Below are positions 24,783 to 32,944 of a stretch of 64,000 bases of DNA, in pieces (position 1 is the stretch's first letter; the number at the start of each line of letters is the position of its first letter). A program made the position numbers and the translations under genes. Under the pieces are notes generated by a model, which searched no databases, was not told where the DNA came from, and saw only the letters and a list, made by a program, of their open reading frames with translations. Location: NCBI RefSeq assembly GCF_002077945.1, contig NZ_LVYD01000044.1, forward strand, positions 186,001 to 250,000, given 5' to 3'. The DNA comes from Niastella vici (GTDB taxonomy: Bacteria; Bacteroidota; Bacteroidia; Chitinophagales; Chitinophagaceae).

Positions 24783-25670
24783 CTATTGAAACTTTCTCAC
24801 CTTGTTTATTGCCGATTCGCCCAAAAGATTAACTGCCAGGGTTATAATGAACAATACCGCAGCAATGGCAAACAAAGCAAAATAATGTGTGGTTTGATAA
24901 GGAACTTCACCCATTTCAATAGCAATGGTAGCGGTTATCGTTTTAACGGAATTAAGAAAACCTTTTGGAAAAGCTGCCACATTTCCGGTTGCCATTAATA
25001 CCGTCATTGTTTCTCCAAGCGCCCTTCCCATGCCCAGCATGATGGCGGCAATTAAACCGGGCAAAGCGGCGGGTAGCGTAATTTTAAACAGGGTAGCCCA
25101 TCGATTGGCCCCCAAAGCATAGGATCCCTCCCTATATGACAGGGGAACGGCGTGAATGGCGTCTTCGGCCACGGTGATAATTGTAGGCAATGACATAATA
25201 GCCAGCAATACAGAACCGTTCAGGGCATTCAAACCGCTTTGGATACCAAATAATTTTGCAATGCCGGGTCCCACAATTACAATTCCCAAAAAACCTATAG
25301 CTACGGAAGGAATGGCCGCCAGCATTTCAATAATTGGTTTTAAAATAGTTTGTAATCGCTTACTGGCAAACTCCGACAAAAACGCGGCCGTACAAATCCC
25401 TAATGGAATCGCCAGTATCATAGCACCTGCCGTAACCAGGCAAGTGCTCACCAGCAACGGTAAAATGCCAAACTCGGCATGGCTGGTATTCCCTGGGTTC
25501 CATTGTGTATCGGTTAAAAAATCTGCCGGCTTAAAATGAAGAAAGAATGCTATACTATTGTACATAAGCATCAGGAATATGCCGCCAAGAATACCTATAA
25601 TAAGTAAACCGGCTATTTTAAAAATCTTCCTGAATATGTTGTCTGTTTTTTGTCTTTGATGAAAATCCAT
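24783..25670 (-). CDS. pstC: Phosphate ABC transporter permease PstC
   Basis: 295 residues with six transmembrane helices and the loop REGSYALGANRWATLFKITLP. FGILPLLVSTCLVTAGAM and IEMLAAIPSVAIGFLGI are PstC-type. Inner membrane partner of PstA. Lies 12 bp after pstS in the transcript pstS-C-A-B; no phoU follows. Confidence 0.94.
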   Translation of the reverse strand: MDFHQRQKTDNIFRKIFKIAGLLIIGILGGIFLMLMYNSIAFFLHFKPADFLTDTQWNPGNTSHAEFGILPLLVSTCLVTAGAMILAIPLGICTAAFLSEFASKRLQTILKPIIEMLAAIPSVAIGFLGIVIVGPGIAKLFGIQSGLNALNGSVLLAIMSLPTIITVAEDAIHAVPLSYREGSYALGANRWATLFKITLPAALPGLIAAIMLGMGRALGETMTVLMATGNVAAFPKGFLNSVKTITATIAIEMGEVPYQTTHYFALFAIAAVLFIITLAVNLLGESAINKVRKFQ

Positions 25671-25682
25671 AGTAAAAGATGG

Positions 25683-26522
25683 TTAATGTGAACTGACGGG
25701 AAAATAACCAGCCGAACGGATGATCGCCCGCCCTGTGTCGCTTTTTTCAAATGCAAGAAAGGCTGCCGCCTTTTCTCTCGCTTCTTTTTTAATAAACTGA
25801 TATAAGGGTCTTTTAAAATAGTAGGAATTTTTAATGACAGCTTCTGGGGCCGATGGTAATTGAGCAAGGGCATTCTTTGAAGTAACGATCTTTAATACTT
25901 TTATTTTTTGATTGCTTTTTCCGGCCTCCATAACATACCCTGCACCTACATATCCGATACCTGATCGGTCTGCTTTTACAGCTTCAATGATCTGGGCGTT
26001 GCCATTCATTTCTTTTGCATAGGGACTAAAATCAATGGCTAATTTTTGCTTTACAAAATCATGGGTACCCGAATTACTTTGCCTTCCATAAATGTTTATG
26101 GGTAAATTTTTGCCTGTTAGTGTAACCCAGTTATTGTATTCACCACTTAAGATTTTGCCCAGGTCTTGTATAGAAATTGAATCGAGTGACAGGTATTTCG
26201 ATACTATAAAAGAAATTACATCTTCCGCAAATACAAAAGTATCTACTTCAATGCCGCTTTTTTGAAACAATGTATTTTCGTACGCATTCATAGTACGGGA
26301 AGAGTTGGCTATATCTGCCTGGCCATTCAACAAAGAAGCAATGCCTAAACCTGAGCCCCCGCCCGAAATAGAAACATGGAAGTCGGGGTTTGTTTTATGA
26401 AACTCTTCTGCCAACCGTACCACAAGATTTACTTCTGTGTCAGATCCCTTTATTTTTATATAATGAATATTGGGTTTGCAGGAGAGAAACATTGTTAAAA
26501 GAAAAATCAGCATGAGTTTCAT
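25683..26522 (-). CDS. pstS: Phosphate-binding lipoprotein PstS-like
   Basis: 279 residues from the ATG at 26522, which gives a clean lipoprotein signal with lipobox LTMFLSC; a longer frame to 26558 adds a basic extension. PBP-like domain: IKGSDTEVNLVVRLAEEF, SGGGSGLGIASLLNGQADIANSSR and RQSNSGTHDFVKQKL, with the phosphate-binding Ser/Thr/Asp/Arg residues. Periplasmic face, captures phosphate for PstCAB. Confidence 0.92.
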   Translation of the reverse strand: MKLMLIFLLTMFLSCKPNIHYIKIKGSDTEVNLVVRLAEEFHKTNPDFHVSISGGGSGLGIASLLNGQADIANSSRTMNAYENTLFQKSGIEVDTFVFAEDVISFIVSKYLSLDSISIQDLGKILSGEYNNWVTLTGKNLPINIYGRQSNSGTHDFVKQKLAIDFSPYAKEMNGNAQIIEAVKADRSGIGYVGAGYVMEAGKSNQKIKVLKIVTSKNALAQLPSAPEAVIKNSYYFKRPLYQFIKKEAREKAAAFLAFEKSDTGRAIIRSAGYFPVSSH

Positions 26523-26660
26523 ATACTGCTTTTTAAACCTGGCCCCAGAGAAGAGCATGCGTTTGATTGTGTATAATGGCTCTTTCGGGCTCTTTTTACC
26601 TGTTTGCTGAAAAGCGGCCTTTACTCCGCAGTTCCTTAATTCAATGATGGCTGCTTCGGT

Positions 26661-26738
26661 TCACACGCCAAAAGGATTGGCAAAATAGGCAACGGGTTTC
26701 CTGTCGATATTCTTCCATTCATTGAAATATTTGTGCAT
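26661..26738 (-). CDS. Possible 25-residue peptide coupled to the thioredoxin-like gene
   Basis: Reads MHKYFNEWKNIDRKPVAYFA then NPFGV. Its ATG shares a base with the thioredoxin stop (TAATG), which would allow coupled translation. No recognised domain. May be real or a gene remnant. Confidence 0.35.
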   Translation of the reverse strand: MHKYFNEWKNIDRKPVAYFANPFGV

Positions 26739-27037
26739 TATTCTATTTCAAGCAACAAATGATCCAGTATTTCATGAGCTGCTGTTATGCCGTTCTTGTG
26801 CCATATCATATAACCTTCTTTAAATATGGCAACACTTGGCACTGTATAGATTTGGTATTGTTCAGCTATTTCATGATTTTTATCAACATCAATTCTTACT
26901 GTTATCGCCCTTTCTCCAGCTATTTCCTTTACCTCCTGTAGTATAGGTTCCATAAGTTTGCATGACTCGCTCCAATCGGCATAAAATTCAACTACAACCG
27001 GTATTGTTCCTTGTATATAAGATTCAAAATTATTCAT
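26738..27037 (-). CDS. Thioredoxin-like protein with a single active-site cysteine
   Basis: 99 residues from the ATG at 27037; the frame extends to 27067 but the shorter start gives the family length. Thioredoxin fold: VVVEFYADWSESCKLMEPIL in place of WCGPC, then VDVDKN-like RIDVDKNHEIAEQYQIYTVPSVAIFKEG with the cis-Pro. The first active-site Cys is Ser (SESC), so it cannot form the usual disulfide and cannot act as a normal reductase; it may act as a chaperone, a monothiol enzyme or bind a partner. Two Fnr-type boxes lie upstream. Confidence 0.8.
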   Translation of the reverse strand: MNNFESYIQGTIPVVVEFYADWSESCKLMEPILQEVKEIAGERAITVRIDVDKNHEIAEQYQIYTVPSVAIFKEGYMIWHKNGITAAHEILDHLLLEIE

Positions 27038-27064
27038 AAAGCAATTTTTAATATGAACTTTTCT

Positions 27065-27107
27065 CAAAGAACGGCCATTTGGCCATTAAATGAAATGAGG
27101 GCCATCA
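27065..27107 (-). promoter_or_regulatory. Fnr-type box upstream of the thioredoxin-like gene
   Basis: Palindrome TGAGGGCCATCA (27096-27107); at 33 bp is GTTCTTTG (minus strand, 27072-27065), which keeps TTTG but not TA of the -7 box. Geometry fits, -7 match is weak. Confidence 0.4.
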
Positions 27108-27117
27108 CAGGTTGTAT

Positions 27118-27129
27118 TGATGTGCATCA
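27118..27129. promoter_or_regulatory. Second Fnr-type box upstream of the thioredoxin-like gene
   Basis: TGATGTGCATCA, a perfect 12-bp palindrome inside TTGATGTGCATCAC. It is 22 bp (two helical turns) from the box at 27096, suggesting cooperative binding; the PolX promoter shows the same 22-bp step between two boxes. Confidence 0.45.
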
Positions 27130-27225
27130 CATTCAATATAACCTGGCATAATAATTTTCATAAGGTGGACGCTAATTATAGTTATTTTTGATTGGTTCTG
27201 AGCCTTTTGCCCATTACATGAGATT

Positions 27226-27270
27226 TGATGCGGATCAATCCTGGTTTTTAAAACCTTATAGGTAACTTTG
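27226..27270 (+). promoter_or_regulatory. Fnr-type promoter of the receiver-domain gene
   Basis: TTGATGCGGATCAA (27225-27238) matches the Fnr consensus TTGAT-N4-ATCAA at every defined position. The -7 box TAACTTTG (27263-27270) is exact; centres are 35 bp apart. The best single promoter of the set. Confidence 0.7.
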
Positions 27271-27327
27271 TGGTTCTCCGTTTCTGTTTATGAAAACGTT
27301 TCAATGGTAATCACTAAAGCAGTAATA

Positions 27328-27693
27328 ATGAAACGGATATTATTGGTTGAGGATAATACCGAAATTCGCGAAAACACTTCTGAATTGCTTGAGCTGGAGC
27401 ATTATAGGGTATTCCCGGCCTGTAATGGACAGGAAGGACTGGAAATAGCGCTTAAAGAAAAACCTGATCTTATCATCTGCGATATTATGATGCCTGAAAT
27501 AGACGGATACCATTTTCTGGAAATACTTCGACGGGAATCATTTTTTGAAAATACTCCTTTTCTTTTTTTTACTGCATCTGCTGAAAAATCAGAAATCCAA
27601 AAAGGACTTGACGCCGGCGCCAATGACTACATTATAAAGCCATTTGATGCTGATGAACTGCTACAGCTAATGGAAAAATATCTGGGGGAATAG
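27328..27693 (+). CDS. Stand-alone CheY-like response regulator
   Basis: 121 residues from the ATG at 27328, which places RILLVEDN at the N-terminus as in all receivers; upstream in-frame starts exist at 27268 (TTG) and 27304 but the first overlaps the predicted -7 box. Phospho-acceptor Asp in LIICDIMMPEIDGY, acidic pair VEDN, switch Thr/Ser FFTAS and Lys in YIIKPFD. There is no output domain, and no histidine kinase lies nearby, so it must act through protein contact. Preceded by the strongest Fnr-type promoter in the window. Confidence 0.9.
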   Translation: MKRILLVEDNTEIRENTSELLELEHYRVFPACNGQEGLEIALKEKPDLIICDIMMPEIDGYHFLEILRRESFFENTPFLFFTASAEKSEIQKGLDAGANDYIIKPFDADELLQLMEKYLGE

Positions 27694-27747
27694 TGCAATT
27701 TCTATTGCAACGGCCATTTTCGTAACCGAATAAAAAAGTTCTTTTTC

Positions 27748-27787
27748 AAAAGCAAACCCAGACTGAAAAGTTTGGGTTTTGCTTTTA
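27748..27787 (+). terminator. Rho-independent terminator
   Basis: Arms AAAAGCAAACCCA (27748-27760) and TTGGGTTTTGCTTTT (27772-27786) pair with one bulge, and end in a T-rich tract. It lies between the receiver gene and the convergent VTT-type gene and can act in both directions because the arms are A/T-flanked. Confidence 0.65.
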
Positions 27788-27810
27788 AGGCACTTCCGCC
27801 AGTCATGTTA

Positions 27811-28407
27811 TTATTTCCAAATGTTAAAATGGACAGTGAATTTTTTCTCTTGCAGTAATTTTTTCCAATCAATGAACAAAAAAAGACCTATCAGCAATAA
27901 TCCAATAATCGTTCCCACTAAAAGATTCCAGGACAAAAGACCATGAACAATGCTATCAATATTATACGCAACATAATTACCAGTAAAGACCATAACGGCA
28001 TCGCTAATAAATTTGCCCAAAAAAAATGCGGGAATAAGATATAAAGTTTTTATTCTGGAGCACCCGGCCGCAGTGAATAACGGGGTAGAGGGAAGGGGTA
28101 TGAGTGTATAAAGTATAACAAAAAGCTGAACCTTCCAGCTATTAGTAGAAAGTTTTCCGCCAATAAATTGCAGATCGTCGTTTTTTTGAGATTTAATGAA
28201 TCGTTTGGATAGTAAATATATATAAGTACTATACAAGTATCTTCCTGCAGCAGATCCCACAACGCCGAAAATGAGTACAATCCAGATGTTTAATCCAAAT
28301 TTTATCTGAAAGAAAACCATTACTATCCATGCAGGTGGGCCAATGAAAGGAACAATGTCAACAGCAAGTGACGATACAAAAACTAATATATAAATCAGGA
28401 TGTTCAT
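27811..28407 (-). CDS. VTT/DedA-like integral membrane protein
   Basis: 198 residues with four to five hydrophobic segments, including VDIVPFIGPPAWIVMVFFQ (a re-entrant loop-like GPP), FGVVGSAAGRYLYSTYIYLLS, LYTLIPLPSTPLFTAAG and FFLGKFISDAVMVFTG. The pattern of G(x)xAG and PLPSTPLF with a final FLGK resembles the VTT (SNARE-associated) family, but the similarity is partial. Inner membrane. Function unknown, possibly lipid scramblase-like as for DedA proteins. Confidence 0.55.
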   Translation of the reverse strand: MNILIYILVFVSSLAVDIVPFIGPPAWIVMVFFQIKFGLNIWIVLIFGVVGSAAGRYLYSTYIYLLSKRFIKSQKNDDLQFIGGKLSTNSWKVQLFVILYTLIPLPSTPLFTAAGCSRIKTLYLIPAFFLGKFISDAVMVFTGNYVAYNIDSIVHGLLSWNLLVGTIIGLLLIGLFLFIDWKKLLQEKKFTVHFNIWK

Positions 28408-28692
28408 CGTTTAGTACCGGATATTTTCTATATGTTCATATGTTATAAAGCTAGAAGTATTGTCCCCACTTTGGCCAAACAATTGTCATAGAATGTGGTG
28501 AGTTTAGTCAGGCAGGTATAATTAATGAAAGCGGCCAAATAAGAACTATAATTGATATCCGGGAAGCAGCGGACCCGGGCAGCGCTGGTTTCCTTTCCGT
28601 ATAAAATCACCTTACACTATGATGGCTATCATTTTTCTACGGCCCGTTATGCCGGTATATTCGAATATAATTTCCGAAATAAAAAAATAACC

Positions 28693-29454
28693 ATGGAAAA
28701 AATATTTGAAGGAAAAGTAGCTATTGTTACCGGTGGCAGCTTTGGTATTGGACGCGCAGCCGCTGTTGCCTTTGCCGCCAGAGGGGCCAAAGTGATTGTG
28801 GCCGACTGGCTCGAAGATAAAGAGCAAACTACCTTAAACCAGATAAAAGCTGCAGGTGGGCAGGCCATCTTTATTATCTGTGATGTATCGAAAAGCAAAG
28901 ATGTACAGGCAATGGTTGAAAAAACTATTTCAACATATGGCCGGCTTGATTATGCGTTTAACAATGCCGGCATCGAAGGCGCTACGGCCAGTACCAACGA
29001 ATGCACAGAAGAGAACTGGGATAAAACGATCAACATTAACCTGAAGGGCACCTGGCTTTGCATGAAGCATGAGATCCCTTATATGTTGCAGCAGGGGAAG
29101 GGCGCCATTGTGAATTGCGCCTCGGTAGCTGGCCTCATTGGCTTTCCCGGGCTTCCTGCTTATGTAGTAAGTAAACACGGAGTAGTGGGTTTAACTAAAA
29201 CGGCGGCATTGGAAAACGCCAAACAGCATATCCGCATAAATGCAGTTTGTCCCGGCGTAATTCATACCGCAATGATCGATCGTATAACGGGTATGAATAA
29301 GGAAGCTGAAAAGCAGTTTGTAAGCATGGAACCGGTAGGCAGAATGGGTGATCCTGAGGAAGTGGCTGAAGCCGTAATATGGTTGTGTTCCGACGCGGCT
29401 TCCTTTGTTACTGGGCATGCGATGCCGGTTGACGGTGGCTGGATCGCCGGGTGA
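28693..29454 (+). CDS. Short-chain dehydrogenase/reductase
   Basis: 253 residues from the ATG at 28693 (MEKIFEGKVAIVTGG); the open frame continues upstream to 28552 but that part has no SDR character. Cofactor loop TGGSFGIG, Asp in VADWLED suggests NAD preference, NNAGIEG, catalytic Ser in NCASVAGLIG, YVVSKHG with Tyr and Lys, and a PVGRMGDPEEVAEAVIWLCSD C-terminus. Classical SDR of the glucose 1-dehydrogenase or 3-oxoacyl reductase-like group; substrate not determined. Confidence 0.9.
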   Translation: MEKIFEGKVAIVTGGSFGIGRAAAVAFAARGAKVIVADWLEDKEQTTLNQIKAAGGQAIFIICDVSKSKDVQAMVEKTISTYGRLDYAFNNAGIEGATASTNECTEENWDKTININLKGTWLCMKHEIPYMLQQGKGAIVNCASVAGLIGFPGLPAYVVSKHGVVGLTKTAALENAKQHIRINAVCPGVIHTAMIDRITGMNKEAEKQFVSMEPVGRMGDPEEVAEAVIWLCSDAASFVTGHAMPVDGGWIAG

Positions 29455-29597
29455 TCACCGGGGCTCAGCAAATAAAAAGATTATATGAAAAACCTCGCCA
29501 GAAATTTGTAACAGGAAATGTGTGGAAGATAAAAGGGCTGGCGGAACTGCTATAACAGGCTTTTATATTTGAATGGATAGATTGGTTTTTCAATTGT

Positions 29598-29634
29598 AAT
29601 ACCGGTGATACGTTATGTATTGCCGGTATTTTTT
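29598..29634 (+). terminator. Rho-independent terminator after the SDR gene
   Basis: AATACCGG (29598-29605) pairs with CCGGTATT (29623-29630), followed by TTTT. It lies 144 bp after the SDR stop and touches the stop codon of the convergent L,D-transpeptidase gene. Confidence 0.65.
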
Positions 29635-31171
29635 ATTTAATTTTCCTGTATACATCCTCGTTGAATTGTACTACGCCTGCAGAATCGATCCAGGCGGTAT
29701 TATACAGTACAAACACAGGGATGTGTTCGGTAATGGGTATGGGAAGCGGCGCCTGATTACTTACACAGCCTTTTTCTTCAAGCGTGTCGATGGCGATCGT
29801 ATTTTCCTTCAACAGGAAATGGGCCAGTTCTATCGCCTTTTCAACACGCATACAGCCATGGCTGAAATAGCGTCTGTTAAAACTGAATAATATTTTCCAG
29901 GGCGTGTCGTGCAAATAAACGTCGTATGGACTGTAGAAGTTGAGCTTCACAATGCCCAATGAATTATCACAGCCGGTTGATTGTCGTATCGTATATGGAA
30001 AGTTTGATGGTGAAAGACTAAGCCAGTTAATTGCACCCGGGTCAACTATTTTGCCGGCTTTATTGATCACCTGCATATTGTTAGCCGCCAGGTAACCGGG
30101 ATTATGCTGTATCAGGGGCAATAACTCCCGGGTAGCTATTTTGTTTGGTACCATCCAATACGGGTATAGCACTACTTCTGTGATCATACTGGCGAGGGTA
30201 GGTGTTGGCGTTGATTTTTTGCCTACAATTACTTTTGATTGCAATAATACTTTCCCTTTATGCAACACCAGCAGGTTGGCGGAAGGTATGTTCACCACAA
30301 AAACCGGTGATTGCATGCTGGCGCATTGCAGCCACCGCAACGTATTCATCGCTGCTTTCATTTCTTCTATCCGTATCGTTAATGGCGTGTTCAGCGCTTC
30401 CAGCGTACCTTTGTTTAAAACACCCATATCCAGTAAATTAAACAGCCGTTGGGCCGATCTTATTTTCGCTTTTAGTGCTGCATCTGTCAATGGGGTATTC
30501 AATGAATCAATAATGCCCAGGTAATAGAGCCTGTTCACCAATGGCTTGTTGGAACCGCTGACACTTGCTGAAGTAATTTTGATTTCCCTGTATGAAGGGT
30601 CGTGTATGCTTTGATTGAACACGGCAAGCCAGTTTTTAAAAATTTCATAGCCGGCTATATCGGGTTCCAGGTCTTTAACAAGATCTGATAACCGGTTTCC
30701 TGCAATAGCTGCGACCAGTAATGCCGGGATATTAAAACAATCGGGTAAATAATTTATTCCATTGTAGCCAATGACCGGTTTTCGGTTGCCATAAGCTACG
30801 TCTCTGAAGAAATGGATCGCTGCATCTGTGAGGCGGATCTCTGTCATCAGCGAATCGCGATGTTGGGGCCGTATAAAGTAATTATTCCGGAACGATTGAA
30901 TGAGATCAAACTGATAGTCTTCTTCCTGTAATCCAAGGCCGGCAGCAGTTTGCAATAGTTGTAGCAGGATTTGTGAGCTGCGGTTGTTATTTAACCACAG
31001 ATAATTGTAATCGTTTGCTTTGTATGCCGCTTTAATATATTCAGGGTATTGCAGCGGAACTTCGGTTTGGCTGGCCTTTATGATCAGTTGTATGTCATCT
31101 GTGTTTACCTGGGCGTTTACAGTTATTGCAATGAATGCCTGGATAAGTATTAAAAGTCTTTTTATATGCAT
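29633..31171 (-). CDS. Murein L,D-transpeptidase (YcbB/LdtD-like)
   Basis: 512 residues: signal peptide (about 1-20, ending VNAQ), a scaffold domain, a peptidoglycan-binding-like segment (about 215-265), and a C-terminal YkuD catalytic domain with the motif YFSHGCMRVEKAIELA that holds the catalytic Cys. Makes 3-3 cross-links in peptidoglycan in the periplasm, a typical feature of stationary-phase or stressed walls. It lies 22 bp downstream of the site-2 protease gene and is probably cotranscribed. Confidence 0.9.
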   Translation of the reverse strand: MHIKRLLILIQAFIAITVNAQVNTDDIQLIIKASQTEVPLQYPEYIKAAYKANDYNYLWLNNNRSSQILLQLLQTAAGLGLQEEDYQFDLIQSFRNNYFIRPQHRDSLMTEIRLTDAAIHFFRDVAYGNRKPVIGYNGINYLPDCFNIPALLVAAIAGNRLSDLVKDLEPDIAGYEIFKNWLAVFNQSIHDPSYREIKITSASVSGSNKPLVNRLYYLGIIDSLNTPLTDAALKAKIRSAQRLFNLLDMGVLNKGTLEALNTPLTIRIEEMKAAMNTLRWLQCASMQSPVFVVNIPSANLLVLHKGKVLLQSKVIVGKKSTPTPTLASMITEVVLYPYWMVPNKIATRELLPLIQHNPGYLAANNMQVINKAGKIVDPGAINWLSLSPSNFPYTIRQSTGCDNSLGIVKLNFYSPYDVYLHDTPWKILFSFNRRYFSHGCMRVEKAIELAHFLLKENTIAIDTLEEKGCVSNQAPLPIPITEHIPVFVLYNTAWIDSAGVVQFNEDVYRKIK

Positions 31172-31193
31172 TATTGCTTTTTTAAAATTGGTG

Positions 31194-32315
31194 TCAGTGT
31201 AGTAACCCGGCCAAAGACCTTATCCTGGGATATTCTTTTGTGTTGACCCGGTTCAACAACAGGTATTCAATAATATGATTCAGATTTACAACGCCAATGA
31301 TATGGCTGTTATCCATTACCGGAAATAACCGTTCATCATTACCGGCCAGCTTTTCCAGTACTGTATCAATTTCTTTATCGCCATTCAGGCTTTCCAGTTT
31401 TTCCCTGACCAGGTTTTTGAGAGGGATATTATACTTCATCTCGGCGATCGCTTTAATGATCTCCATTCTGTTAATAGTGCCAACCGGAGTAGCGCCATCC
31501 ATAAGGATGAAAAATTTACTATGGTTGCTGTTTAATACATTGGAGGCTTCCTGCACGGGCATGTTTGCCTGCAGGCTGTTATAATCGTACATCAATACTT
31601 CATTCAACTTTATTCCTTTTACCAAAGATTTCAAACGCAGGTAATATTCCTCGGCGCCGGCAGAAAAAATAATGAATATGCCTATGGCCGGCAATATAGG
31701 ATTGATGAGTACAATCCCTGCTGCTATGAAGAGAATGGCAATTACCCTGCCCACCGTTGCTGCTATTGTAGTGGCCTGAATATAATTCATTTTTAACCCC
31801 AGCAGCGCACGCAATATTCTTCCCCCATCCATGGGAAAGGCGGGTATTAAATTAAATACGGCGAGCGTAATATTTACAATGCACAGGTTGTAGATAAGGT
31901 CATGCCCATGCATTATAGTCATATGAGATTGGTTTTCGGTAAAATAATAATTGGGTATCAGTAACCGTAATAAACCGGCAATAATAATATTTACCAGGGG
32001 GCCGGCAACGCTGATTGCCAGTTCCTGGCGGGGATTGTCGGGGAATTTTTCTATACTGGCTATGCCGCCAATGGGCAGCAGTACGATCTGTTTTGCCTGA
32101 ATGCCAAAACGGGCAGCCACCAGCGCATGTCCCAGTTCATGCAGGGCAATGCAGGCAAAAACTGCTACAAGAAAGATAAGCGACCAGCTGATCTGCTCAA
32201 CATTATTTCCTGCGTTTGCATTTACCAGTATTACCCAGCCTATCAGTAGCAGAAAGGTCCAGTGTATATCAATGCTTATTCCCCGGATGGTTAGTATTTT
32301 ATAAGATCCACGCAT
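31194..32315 (-). CDS. Site-2 protease family M50 metalloprotease with CBS pair
   Basis: 373 residues. Transmembrane zinc protease: HELGHALVAARFG (about residue 59) and the second ligand motif NLIPAFPMDGGRILRALLG (about residue 157). A pair of CBS domains fills residues about 235-365, which may sense adenylates. Inner membrane. Rip3-type S2P-CBS proteins are part of hypoxia or dormancy sets; the DosR regulon has one (Rv2625c, recalled). It lies downstream of hsp20 with a terminator in between. Confidence 0.9.
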   Translation of the reverse strand: MRGSYKILTIRGISIDIHWTFLLLIGWVILVNANAGNNVEQISWSLIFLVAVFACIALHELGHALVAARFGIQAKQIVLLPIGGIASIEKFPDNPRQELAISVAGPLVNIIIAGLLRLLIPNYYFTENQSHMTIMHGHDLIYNLCIVNITLAVFNLIPAFPMDGGRILRALLGLKMNYIQATTIAATVGRVIAILFIAAGIVLINPILPAIGIFIIFSAGAEEYYLRLKSLVKGIKLNEVLMYDYNSLQANMPVQEASNVLNSNHSKFFILMDGATPVGTINRMEIIKAIAEMKYNIPLKNLVREKLESLNGDKEIDTVLEKLAGNDERLFPVMDNSHIIGVVNLNHIIEYLLLNRVNTKEYPRIRSLAGLLH

Positions 32316-32329
32316 AAGATATTTTTTAA

Positions 32330-32368
32330 AAAATTAAAAAGGCCCCGCCCAACCACCAGGCGGGACCA
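32330..32368 (-). terminator. Rho-independent terminator of the hsp20 gene
   Basis: Minus strand: GGTCCCGCC pairs with GGCGGGGCC, followed by CCTTTTTAATTTTTT. Strong G/C stem directly after the hsp20 stop. Confidence 0.75.
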
Positions 32369-32387
32369 TAAACAAACGACCAATTGC

Positions 32388-32828
32388 CTATTTAACTGCG
32401 ATATGTTTTGCCAAAGCAGCTTTTTTAGTTTGTTCAGTTTTAGGCAATGTTATCCGTAACACGCCATCCTGATATACTGCTTCAATTTTTTCTTTAATAA
32501 CTTCTTCAGGCAATGTAAAACTGCGGCTGAAAGACGTATAGTTATATTCCTTGCGGGTATAGCGTTCGTCCTTTTCTTCCTTCTTTTCTTCTTTTTCGCA
32601 ACTGATGGTGAGCATATTTTCTTCAACATCAATATTGAAGTCATCTTTTTTTAGTCCGGGCGCTGCCACCGATATTTCAAAATGATCTTTGGTTTCTGAA
32701 ATATTCACGGCTGGTGTGGTTAATGATTTACCTTTACCCATGCCCATCCAATCGTTCCAGGGCCTGAAAAAATCATCAAAGAATGCAGGGAACATTTCGC
32801 TTCTTTTTGCTAATTCTTTAGTTGACAT
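32388..32828 (-). CDS. Small heat-shock protein Hsp20
   Basis: 146 residues: a short N-terminal arm with FFDDFFRPWNDWMG, the alpha-crystallin domain (about 40-130, VNISETKDHFEISVAAPGLK through FTLPEEV and DGVLRITLPK) and a short C-terminal extension. ATP-independent holdase. Class I bacterial Hsp20, the counterpart in role of HspX. A Fnr-type box lies 93-104 bp upstream. Confidence 0.93.
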   Translation of the reverse strand: MSTKELAKRSEMFPAFFDDFFRPWNDWMGMGKGKSLTTPAVNISETKDHFEISVAAPGLKKDDFNIDVEENMLTISCEKEEKKEEKDERYTRKEYNYTSFSRSFTLPEEVIKEKIEAVYQDGVLRITLPKTEQTKKAALAKHIAVK

Positions 32829-32889
32829 ATGACCTCCATGTTTTTAGGTTATTAAAAATGGTACATCGAATTTAGCAATGGTTTGGCTT

Positions 32890-32932
32890 ATAAAATATGA
32901 ACCGTGATCATATCCCGGGGTGAGTGTTATCA
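32890..32932 (-). promoter_or_regulatory. Fnr-type box upstream of hsp20
   Basis: Palindrome TGAGTGTTATCA (32921-32932); at 33 bp is TATTTTAT (minus strand, 32897-32890), keeping TAnnTT of the -7 box. Partial -7 match. Confidence 0.45.
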
Positions 32933-32944
32933 GTAACCGGGGTT

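Noticed and set aside
28499-28510. TGAGTTTAGTCA upstream of the SDR gene as part of the regulon
   Set aside because: It fits TGA-N6-TCA but the only candidate -7 box (TATAATTG) is 46 bp away, outside the 33-35 bp pattern; chance match is likely.
28552-28692. N-terminal extension of the SDR protein
   Set aside because: The extra residues have no SDR-like or signal features, and the ATG at 28693 directly precedes the conserved cofactor-binding strand.
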